Of a stretch of 64,000 nucleotides of DNA, positions 1 through 12,000 are shown one piece after another. Numbering within the stretch: position 1 is the first letter of the stretch; every line of letters starts with the position of its first letter. The notes under the pieces are model-generated. The model made no database searches. It was given only the letters and a program-made list of their open reading frames with translations, and was not told the DNA's origin. The stretch covers positions 1,302,001 through 1,366,000 of the forward strand of contig JAMPIQ010000002.1 of the NCBI GenBank assembly GCA_024699855.1, read 5' to 3'. The position numbers and the translations under genes are program-made. This DNA is from Aphelenchoides besseyi. Taxonomy: Eukaryota > Nematoda > Chromadorea > Rhabditida > Aphelenchoididae.

Positions 1-38
1 TAAGTACTCAATTCATTTCTTTAATCTTGTTTCTTTAG

Positions 39-3000
39 ATTTCTGATCATACCGAAGATTTGAGTTTGTCTACGAGTCAAGAGGATTCCATTTCGATCAA
101 CTCGAAAAAAGACCTTCGAGAACTGTTGGTGGCCGAGTTGAGTGATTTGTTGCACTCGTCCGAGAACCTGGATCCAGCGGCTGGTTTCATGGAATTGGGT
201 GTGGACTCTTTTGGAATGTTCAGTTTGGCGAACACAATGAACAGACGAATTGGACGACCGATTTTGAATGTGATTCACTTGTTCGAGCACTCAACCATCA
301 ACAAACTGACTGAGTACTTGGCAGCAGAGATGGAGAAAGAAAACGTTCAGGAAAATGTGAGGTCTCTTCTTCAGATCACTAATTTCGTCTTTTAGTCGAA
401 CAAAAATGTTCCCGATCGTCCGAAGATTTCGATTGCTGAAAGCGAAGACAACATGGGAAGCCAACGGACAGTCGAGTTTGTGGTCGATCCCATTGAGTTG
501 GAAGTCAAAACGGCCGGAGGAGTTCAGGATCATCATCCACTGGAACTGGCTCAGGATTGTAAGCAAACCAACGAAGAGAACAACGAAAAAAAGAAGGAAG
601 AAATCGAACAAGAAGAACCAAGAGATCCAACCAGCTCTCAGTTCGTTGCAAAAGCTGAAACGAAAAGTCAACCGATGAAACGTCCGAATTTGATTTTCCT
701 TTTCGCTGGTCACGGAAGTTTGTATCCGAAAGCGTGTTCTCAGTTGAGTCGTGAAGTCCCGTACATTGCGACGCAAATTCGTGCGTGTTCCGAAGCATTC
801 GAAACGCATCTGCCGACTCGAATGTCAATCGAGAAGCTGCTTCTCGAACCGGATTCTTCTGTCGCTTCGAAGTCGACACGAAAACAGAAGGAAAGAAATC
901 GATTGCCGTTAGCCGTTGAACACGCCGCAATTTTCACTGTCGGCTATTCATTAGCTCGATTTTGGCGTCACGTTGGACTCGAACCTACCCATTTGATCGG
1001 TCATTCTTTGGGCGAATTGATAGCCGTTTGTATTGCCGGATTCCTAAGTCTGAGTGATGCTGCTGAATTGGTTTGCTTACGTGCAACTGCGCTGGAAAAG
1101 CATCGTGGAAAAGGATCGATGTTGGCGTTGGATGCCGATTTCGCCCGTTCACATGCCGCCGATTTTGGACTTCAGACTGCGGCCGTCAATGGACCACGTC
1201 AAATCGTTTTGTGCGGATCACAGAAGAACGTAACAAAAGCAAAAGCTATTGCCGAACAGAAACGAGAAGCCGCAACGATCGTGAGTGATGAGTACGCGTT
1301 TCATTCGGACAAGTTCGTTAAATCTGATCATCTGAAAGTTCTGCATCGTTTTGATTGGTCCAAGATCAAACCGACTAGTGAGTCACCGATTTTGATTTCC
1401 AATTTAACGGCAAAACCATTGGAACACTACGATCGACAGTATTTGAAACGACACGCCCAATCGACCGTTGAGTTTTGGTCGTGTGTGGAAACCGTGTTGG
1501 CTGAAGGCGAAGCGACTTTTGTTGAAGTGACAGCCGGACGAGTGCTCACCAGTTTGGTGCAGAAGATTCTGAATTCTCGACAACTTCGCTATTTGGTTGT
1601 TCCGACAGTTCACGCTGGAGAGCCGAATGAATTGGACACTTTGAAATGGACGGCTCAGAAGCTGCAACTCAAAGGTCAGTTTGATCATTCGTTCAACGTG
1701 ACGATGTGCTTTAGGTCATCCAGTTGACGAGAGAGCTTTTGGACGAGCGGTTGGAGAAGATTTCGTGGAACGTGCAGCATCGGCTTTTACTTCATCTTTT
1801 CGTTTAGCCAAATCGGGATCTCTGAACACCGGACGACATCATCTTGTTGCGTGGCCACCAAGACCCAAAGCCACAGATTGCAAACGAGGAGTGAGCGTTC
1901 GGGTGCAAACGGTGACACAAAAACCGTTGAGTCAGGAGTCGAAGACCATCGACTCAATTGGAACTCAATTGATTTTGCATCAACGTCCGGTTGAAATCAA
2001 AGAGTTGGACATCGAAATTGCGAATGAGCATCAGCTATTCGGTATTCCAATTGCGCCGGCAGCTTTTCAACTTAAAAGTTTGGGTGCTCATTTGCGTTTG
2101 GCAGAGATTACGATGCACGATGTTCGTTTTGCTCAAAAATTGCATGCGGATGAGCTACGAACTTTGGAGACTGTTTACCGAGATGGACGGTTGCAATTGA
2201 AAAGATCAACGGCGGACATTGGTGTTAGTATTGTGGCTCAACAGCACTCAAGTGGTCAAAAGATGTCAACTGGTGGATTGGCAGCAACTTTGTTCTCGTC
2301 GTGTATTGTGGACGTTCCCGAAGCGCCTGCTCGTCGAGTTTCCATCCATCCTCCTGCAGATCTGCCAGCAATCTCGTCGATTCGTCTACAAACGGGCGGA
2401 ACAGCAACTTCGGTGCCGTTGGAATTGAACTCCTACGTCGAGGTTCCTGCACCACCAAACTCCGTCGCACCGCAACAAAAAGATGCTCCCGATTTCCCAG
2501 ATTCTGATCCCGGTATCTATTTGTCGCCTTCAAAGTTCTACGACGGAATGGCAGCCCATGGATTTGCCTATGGTGCTCGACTTCGACTTCTAACCGACAT
2601 TCGACTCATTGGCACCGCGAAGATTCGTGCACGAGCAAGAAAACCGTCAGCACCGTGGGTCTTGTACGATGCGGCACTACAAACCCTGTCGGCCGGTTTG
2701 TACGATTCTCGTTTATCTTGTTGCTATGTTCCGGTCGGAGTGGACGAAGTTTGGTCACGATTCCCGACGGCCGAAGAGTTCACTAAAGATGTCGAAGGTC
2801 AATTTACGTTGCACGCCGAGTTGACGCGAAGAGCCGGCGATTTGGTCGAAGGAAGTGTGTGGATTTTCGCACGTGGTGTTCTGATCGGGTATCTGAAGAA
2901 CGTGCGGGCAATCAAGGCGACGGCATGGACAATGAGAGCGGAGACAAATGCACGTCAGAAGCATCAAAAGAAGCACAACGACGGCGATTCAATGGACGAT

Positions 3001-6000
3001 AATCGTTGGGCTTCAGATGGAGAAACTCGGGATCCAAAACGTGGTGGAAAATCGAAGAAGTTCGGAAATTCTGACTCCAAAACCGTCAACCACGCATCAC
3101 GATCAGCAGCCAACGAATACGACGGTGCGAGACGATTCTCTGCTCCATCGACTGTTCAACGGATTGCAACGGCTGTTCACGCATTCAAACGAACACGTCC
3201 GGATTTTTGGGAGCGACCGAAGAGAAACGTTAAACTGAAGACCGTGGAGTTGCACGAAGAAGTACGAACTGCGAATGTAGGACTTCAAACTAATGAGCAG
3301 CCGGTTATTGTTCTACGATCGTTGTACGGTCAGTTTGCAACCGACGATCAGAATTTGCCACAAATCTTTGCGCCATTCGCTCAACTGTCAACCAACAGCG
3401 AGGTTTTTCGTTTGGCTCAATCGGCTGCCGATTTCGATTGCGAACATTTTGGTTTAACTCCACGTGAAGCCAAATGGATGGATCCACAGCAACGTCGACT
3501 GTTGGAAGCCACAGATTTGTGTCTTCGTGCAAACGGACTGAAAGAAGCTCCAGAAAACTGTGGAGTTTTCGTTGGCTGTTCATCCTCAGACTTTGCTCAG
3601 AAGGCGTTTGCTTCCGATAAAACTGATGGCTATTTGATGGCTGGAACGAACGGAAGTTCGTTGGCAAGTCGAATTGCTTACCAGTTTGGAGCTCGAGGTC
3701 CGAGTTTGACGTTGGATTCTGCGTGTTCGTCTTTTCACTCGGCGGTCTGTGTAGCTGCCGAGTTTCTGCGTTCCGGACGCTGCAAATTTGCGTTGGTTGG
3801 AGCCGTTGGTTTGGCTTTGAACGATCAGACCACTGAAGTAATCAGAAAAGCGGGGGTTCTAAGCCCTAACCATCGATGTGCGACTTTTGATTCCGAAGCC
3901 GACGGATTTGTTCGCTCTGAAGGCTACTCGATGGTCTTGTTCGAAGCTGTAGAACGACGGAAACTAACTGACAGGTCAATCGTGTTGTCCGGATGGTCGT
4001 TGAGACATTCGGGCGGAAGATCGGCCGGTTTCTGTGCTCCATCAGTCGAAGCAGAAACAGAAGTTATGATTGAGGCTGCTGACGGTCAAAAAGTGGATTT
4101 GATCGAAAGTCATGGGACTGGAACTAAACTGGGCGATCCAATGGAAGTCGAAGCAATTGGTCGATTTGTGAACACAACTTTGCAAAGTCAACTGACCATA
4201 CACGCCTCAAAACCGCGTTTCGGACACTCGGAAGCAGCGGCAGGAGCAAATTCATTTTTTTGTGCCGTGACGATGATGAAAAACGCAAAAATTCCGCCAA
4301 TCAGAAACTTTCGATCACCAAATCCACGATGTAGATTTCCGCTGAACGTCTTGATTCCGAAAAACGAGCTCAGAAGACCACTGAAAAGAGTCCTCGTCAA
4401 CGCCTTTGGATTCACGGGCACCGTCTCGTCTTTGTGTCTGGAAATGCACGGCGAATTAGGCAAACAAATCGACTTGCAGCTGCCAACTGCCGACTTTCGA
4501 CCTCAACGTTTGTGGCCATTCGACGAGAAGGAGCCGGAGGTCAGTTTGCTGTGAATGAGATAAATTTTGTGTTCGCTTGTAATCAAACCAACATAACAAC
4601 CAGTCCATTATCAGTTAAGATTGTTCTTTCACTTTTCGTCCAGATGTTTTCAATAAAATTTTTTAGTTTTTTGCCTCCAAATGCGATTTCGAGTTTTTTG
4701 CTTCAAATCGAAGTTTCTCGACGTTGATCGACGAATCAGACGTGATTCTGAAATGCGGACAAACCAGTCATTCAAATGCAATTAACATCATGAATGCGAA
4801 AACAAACGACTTGGATGTTCGTAGGATTCTTTTGCTCGTGAATTTGACCGACGACCCGAAGATTTTGGCTTCAGAATGTGCTGCCATGTGCCACTTTTTC
4901 TCTGAGATTCCTTCGAGGCTTCAACTCAATTGTGTGATTACAAGCAAAAAAAACTTTCGGACTGCAAACGCACTTCTACGGTCATGTTTGTTGGAGCGTC
5001 AAATAACGCAAACGACCATTTTCGCTCTTTCCGACAGTCTTCAAGAGTTCAAGTGGATCTTCTCGCCCGCAGTTTCAGTTCCTGTTCAACCGATTTCCTC
5101 GCTTTTGATAATCGGAGGTTGTGGTGGAATTGCTCGTGAGCTTCTTCAACGTCTGAAACCGAAGTTTGCGTTGATTGTCGGTCGTTCCACTAAACCGAAC
5201 AATTCGAATTGGCCGTCCAATTGGATGTACAGTCAAACGAACGTTTCGGATTTGGAGTTACTTGACAGATTACTTAGATCAATGCCACGATTTGAAATGG
5301 TTATTAACGCTGCTGGAGTAGTTGAAAATTCGCTTCTAAGTAACCAGACCGTCGATAAGTTCTCTCGAGTGTTCGAATCCAAAGTCGTTGGCACAAGAAA
5401 TTTGCTTTCATTGTGCGAGAAGTACGAGATCAACAGATTCGTTGCTCTTTCTTCGACTGCCGCTTTGGATGGAAGTTTCGGTCAATCAAACTACTCGGCT
5501 GCCAATGCACAGATGAGCGAGTTGATAGAAAGAAGTCAAGTCAACTTCACAGAGTTCGTTTTGGGTCCCGTGGAAGATGTCGGAATGCTCAGTGGATCGG
5601 AGAGAAAAGAAATCAGAAAACAAATCGAAGAGAACGGTATTTGGCTGCTGCTCAAGAGTTCGAAGGTTGTGGCTGAAATGGAACGATTGATCCGAACTCC
5701 GGGACGTTTTTTGATCGCGAAGCAGAGAGCTCGTGAAACACACAAAGAAGACAAGCAACAGGTGGAAGTGATTGTCGAAAAAAAGAATCTTCAAGTGACT
5801 AATCAGCTTCGAGTTATGATTGAAAATATCGCGGGACTCACGGCTGTTGCTCCGCGTCGCGGGTTTATGTCGTTGGGATTGGATTCACTGATGATCGAGA
5901 AGTTGAGACAAGAGACGCAGAAACAGTTTGGAATTTCGATTGCAGCAGCTGAAATGTTCGAAAATGCGAACTTGGAGTCGTTAACCGCGTTGATTGGCAG

Positions 6001-9000
6001 AAAACGAAGATCTCACGAATCGCCTCCGAGAAACTTTGGACCAAAACGCAGAAGCTCGTCGATTGTAATCTCCGGATTTTCGGGTCGATTTCCGAAATCC
6101 GCAAATTTGAACGGATTTTTCGATTTGCTTTGCGACGGCCGTGAGCTTTTAAGCTACTCAGAAGCCAGAGAAAACTTCGTTTCTGCTTCTAGCTGTTTGG
6201 ATTGGACAGGCGAACATTTTGACTACGAGTTTTTTGGACTGTCGGTCGAAGAAGCGAAACAAATTGATCCGCAAACTCAAATTCTAATCCACGAAGCATA
6301 CGGTTGTTTAGAAGCTTCTGGGCTGTGCGAGCGCAGAAGAAATGGAATGCGAATTGCGACCTTTGCTTCAACAGAACCCATCGAGCACCCGACAACAACA
6401 AAGCAGCCAGAAGGCAGTTTGATCGGAATGTACGAAAGAAATCGAAAAGATTTTGCGGCCTTGTGGCTGTCGAACTTGTTAGAATTGAAAGGACCGGCAG
6501 TTCAAGTCTACACGGCATGTTCCAGTGGACTTGCTGGTTTGTCACAAGGTGTGGCCTTTCTTCGTTCCGATGCACAGATCGACGGCTGTTTGATTTGTGC
6601 CGCTCATTTAGTTCAACAGCCGGGACACGACATTGAAGCCGGAAGTCCGCTAGCAACAGAAGCACACAGTCGACCGTTAAGTCAAGATGCCACAGGTATG
6701 TTTCTAAGCTAATTAATGGACAGTTAAGTTTATTCCAACGACATGAACTTTCTTTTGCAGGGATTCTACGTGGCTCTGCAGCCGGAGTCTTTCTGTTGAG
6801 ACGAGAAGAAGACGCGAAACGTGACGGCGATCGCATTTTGGCGCGAATCGTCGCCATCGAAACAAACAACGACGCAAATCGCCAGAAATCCAATTTCATG
6901 GCGCCGTCTGCGTGTGGACAACAAGAAGTGGTGGAGAGAGCGTTGAGGAGCGCCGACGTGCGTCGTCTGGATTTCGTAGAGTGTCACGCAACGGGAACGC
7001 GGATCGGAGATCAGATCGAACTGCGCGCGTTGGAACGCGCGTTTGCGGCGGTCGGGATTCAGAATCGACCGTTTTTAGGATCAGTGAAAGCGAACGTTGG
7101 CCACGCTTTTGCGGCCGCGTCGATTGTGAGCGTCGGGAAATGTCTGAAGATACTGGACACAAAAAAGGTGCCGCCGCAAATCAACGTCGAAAACCCTGTG
7201 GAAGAGATCAACAGATTCGCAGAAATTAACACGACGGTCACGAGATTACGCGAAAGTCCACTTCGACTGATGACCAACAGTTTCGGAATCGGCGGCACCA
7301 ATGGCTGTTTGATTTTGGAAGAAGCAGAGCAAGAACCAACTGGTACAGTCGACAAATCCATTGATTCAATGGTCAGTGGTTTATTTCTTCTGCCGATCTC
7401 TGCCAAGTCCTCAGTTGGCTGTCTTAACAAGTGCAAGAAACTGTCCGAGTATCTTCGAGCAAACAAAGAAACTGATCTTTCCGTTCTTTCAAACACACTC
7501 GTCAACTACCGCGATCACTTCGATCACCGAATCGCTTTTTGGGTCGAAGACGTGAACGACGCGATTCGGAAGTTGGAAGACGCAAACAAAAAAAAAATTG
7601 AAATCACAAAAACAAACCGGAAATTTGCGTTCTTCTTCGGACATCAGGGACCACAAGTAGATGGAATCTTATCTTCGGATCGTCAATTTTGCCCGTCGAT
7701 TGAACGCACGGATTCTCTTCTCGACCTCTTCCACGCGGTTCTTCAATTCTACGCCAAACTCAAGATTCCGAATCCTACGGTCGTTTTTGGTCATTCCTAC
7801 GGTGAATTCGGCGCTTTTTTGGCGGCTGACGCTTTTGACTTCGATTCGCTGCGCCGATTCGTGGATAAACGTCAACGTTTGTGCGCACGCACGCAAGACG
7901 CGCGAATGTTCGCAATTCGCGGAGCTGAAAACCAGCTTCCCGAGGAATTGGAGTTGACGGCGATTTTGAACGACGATTTGCGAGCGTTTGCCTGTTCGTT
8001 TAGAGATAAAACGAAGGTGGAAGGAATTTTGAAGACACAAAAACGTGAGTACGTCGAACTGCCAACGACCAGTGGCTTCCATTCGACGCGGTTTATGTCG
8101 CCGATTCTCAAAGACTTTCGTCTTCTGGCACAAAGGTTTTTGTACGCTCAAAAAAGACGTGAGCTGAAATCCCCGATCATCTCGAACGTGAACGGGCGAG
8201 TTATTGAAGAGGCTGAAGAAATCACGGCGACGCATCTGATCACGCATCTAACGTGTCCCGTACGTTTGGATTTGACCGTGGAAACATTGAGAAGAGAGTT
8301 CCCGGATGTGAACCTTGTGATCGAAATTGGACCGAGCGGCGTCTTGAAATCCGTCTTGAATTCGCGAGTTTATCGACGAATTCCAACGACGTCACAATAT
8401 CAACGACCTCAACTTCTGAACTCCATCGCACAACTGTGGATGCTGGGAATCGACGTGGATTTGAAACAGCTTGTCGGAGAAACAAAGAAACGAATCTTCG
8501 ATCTTCCACTTTGCAACTTCGATGTACCGACTTTCGAAGACAACAGACTTCGTACCTTCGAACAAATCTGGCGTTTTCATTGCAATTTGAACGTGGACAC
8601 CAAACTCAATGGGAACGTTCATTGGATTCACGAAGACGACAAGACGAAGAATTTGAAGAGTCTGTGGGGTGAAAGAGAGTCGTGGAATGAGAACGAAAAG
8701 ATCGCAATCGTTTACATTCAATCGGAGGTTCCACGAAAGTCGACGTTTTTCGATCTTTTGGAATTAAAGTCGTTTTTGGAGAATTGTTCAAACGCGCAGC
8801 TATTTGTTTTGAGTCCCGAAAGCAACCCGATGGCTACAATCGGATTGGGAATCATAGACGAGCTGCGCAACGCAACACACGTCCTCGTTGACGCAAAAGA
8901 ACACTTGGTGGCAACAGTCGGGAATTTGCAGGAAGTCGACGACGTCGAGGTGCGAAGATTTCGATTAAACGGAACCATTTTGATGCGATTGGATTACGTG

Positions 9001-12000
9001 GAACGAAGGACGGAGGAATTGGAGACGCAAAAAGAAACGTTTCTGTTGATCGGCGGAAACGGCGATTTGGGACGCGAACTGACGAAAAAGTTGGATGGGA
9101 ATCTGATCGTGATTGCGCGGCAACTGATTTCCGATTCCCACGCAAAACAATTTCAAGCGGACGTCACGCGTTTGGAGGAGTTGCGACGTGCGTTGAAAGA
9201 AGTTGGACGCCAATTCCCGAAAATTGATTGTACGATTTTTTTGGTTGGCAGACCGCCGTCGAACAACTCGGACGTTTTGAACTGCAAAGTGGACGGATTC
9301 TCGAATTTGATTCGCGCCGCTGACGTTTTGAACTTTTCGTTGGGTTCTGTGGTCTTGTGTTCGTCGTTGAGCGCCGTCAGTAGACTTCCGGGGATCGAGT
9401 TCTACGTCTCGGCCAACTGTTTTTTGGATCATCAGACGTCCATGGCGATGGACGTTGTGAGTTTGCAGTTGCCGCCGTTGAAACACACGCGAATGATGAG
9501 TGCCGAGAAAGACGAGGGTTTTTTGACGCAAAACGCCGTCGACTTGAACGCGGCGGCCGATTGGATTCTGAAGATGCGCCGCAAGAAAGGAACTTTTGCT
9601 TTTTGTTCCGTCAACCCGATGGAGCTTCGCAGCTTCGTTAGAAGGCCGACGCATGCAGATCGAAGTCTTCAACAAATTTGGACGAATTCGCTTGCAACGT
9701 CATCGAGTCACGTGAACGAAGCCGACGACTTCTACTCGATGGGCGGCAGCTCCTTGAGCGCGTTGCAACTCGTTTGGCGTGTCGAAGAGCTTTTCAACGT
9801 GAAAATGAGCGTCGAGGAGTTGCGTGCGAACTCGACTTTCGGTCGACTTTCTCGGTTCATAGAAGAAAAGAAGATGGACAGAAAGCGTGCGGTAAAAACC
9901 GAATCCGCGCAGCTGATTTCAGCGCCGTTGAGTTTGGCGCAAGAGCAGATGTGGATTCTCTTCAAACTTCATCCGCTCGCCTACAACATCGTTTTCTTGT
10001 TGAAGTTTCGCGGCCGATTCGACGCGGACGCCGCCAAATTCGCGCTATGGAGGACGATCGAAAGACAGAAAATTTTGCGGGTTTTTTTCGAGGAGCGCGA
10101 AGGAAAGGTGGAACAGAAGCTGATGAGCGTGCAGACGGCGTTCGATCGCACGTTTTTGAGCGCCGATGACGTCGATTTGAACGATCTGATCGAGCGGGAA
10201 AGAAACTTTCATTTTGATTTGAACTTTTCGACGTTTCGTTTTATTTTGCGTCGAGACGATTCGACCACGCACGTTCTCATCAACCAACAGCACATCATCA
10301 CGGACGGATGGTCGATAAGCGTCTTCGCGCACGACTTCTGCGCTTTCTATCAGAAACGTGAGTTGGCGCCGCTGCGTTTCGAGTACTTCGACTTCGCCGT
10401 GGAGACGCAAAAGAACTTCGACGCACAAAAATGTCGTCAATTCGCCGCGTTTCTGAGCGAATTGCCGCCGTCCGGGAGCTCTTTGTGGCCGCAAAAGAAC
10501 ACCGAAACGACGAGAAGCGTGAAAATGGAAATCGACGCGACTCTGATTGCCGAGTTGAATCGCTTGAGCGCGCAGTTTGGCGTCACACGCTTTCTGTTGA
10601 CGTTGACGGCGTTCCTGCGCGCTCTGAACCGCTGGCGACGTCCAGCTTCTGGAGATCCACTGGTTTTCGGTGTTCCAACGGCAGGACGCAAAGGAAAAGA
10701 AACCGCCGAGCTGATTGGCTATTTCCTTAACAATCTAGTCGTCTCCATTCGACCAGAAGACGGTCTCTACGCCGAGAGTCTCAAGGAAACGTTGCGATTT
10801 GTTGACGAAGCGGTTAGTCGCGCTCAACATTTCTCGGACGTTTATTTCCATCGCGCTGTTGCCGAAATGCGAAGATTCGAAGACCAACAACCCGTCTTTC
10901 AGGTGAGTTGCCTCAAGGAAACTCGGGGTGGGAGTCTTCACTGCCTTGAATAGGAAGTTAAGACTATCAGTTCTAAGTCAATGAACAAAAACTTCTAATC
11001 CAAAGCTTCAGGTCTTTTTCAATTACCGCCACCAATTGGACTTTCCAACCGTTTCTTTGGGCCCCGATCTGAGCTGCGAAGTCGAACAGCTCACGAACAA
11101 CAACGTTTTTCAGTTGTCTATCAGTGTGGACGAATTGGATGCTCAGAGGATGCTAATCAATTTTGACTTCAGTGACCAGTTGAGTCAACGACAAGTCTCT
11201 AGTTTTGGAGACGATTTCCGCGAGTTTTTGTGGAATTTGGATAAGTCAGGGGAACCAACATCCGAAGAGTTCATCTACGAGGTTGAAGATGAAAAAGCAG
11301 TCAAGTTCATGAGTGTGATTCACAATTTTGCGCAGCAAAGTCGCGCTCAGCCGTTGAAGACGGCGATCAGTTTTCCGGATGGCGCGATTTTAAACTACAA
11401 AACTTTATGGCAGAGAGTTTGTCGGAAATCGAAGTTTCTTTTTGATAGTTGTCCAGACCTCAACATGCAAACAATCTTCATGATACGATTGGACAGAAAT
11501 CAATCGGTTGAATGGATCTTGGCGGTTTTGGCTTTGGGTTGCCCTTTCTGTCCAATGGATCCGCACGAGCCGTTGGGAAGACAAACTGAGATGTTAAAGC
11601 AGCTGAGAAGTTCGATTCTTATCAGTGATGGGCCTTTTGAACATTCGAATACAACGATCAACATCGCAGACGAGCCACGAGGTTGCGACTCGTCTGTGAA
11701 CTTTCAGATCCCGTGGATTCAACCACAGTCCTTGGCGTACGTGATCTTCACTTCTGGTTCAACCGGAAGCCCAAAACCCGTGGCTATCGAGCATCAACAG
11801 CTCGCCAATTTCGTTCGTAGAGCCAAAAAAGAATTCAAAGTCGACGCGAATTCACAGATCGGCCATTCGGTCAACACGATTTTCGACGTCTCCGTTTTCA
11901 ACATTTTTGCTTCACTTACTTCTGGAGCAGAATTGCAATTCGAAACACAAATCCTTGACTTTTTGAACTCCGAAGTTCGTTTGACTCATCTCTTTCTTAC

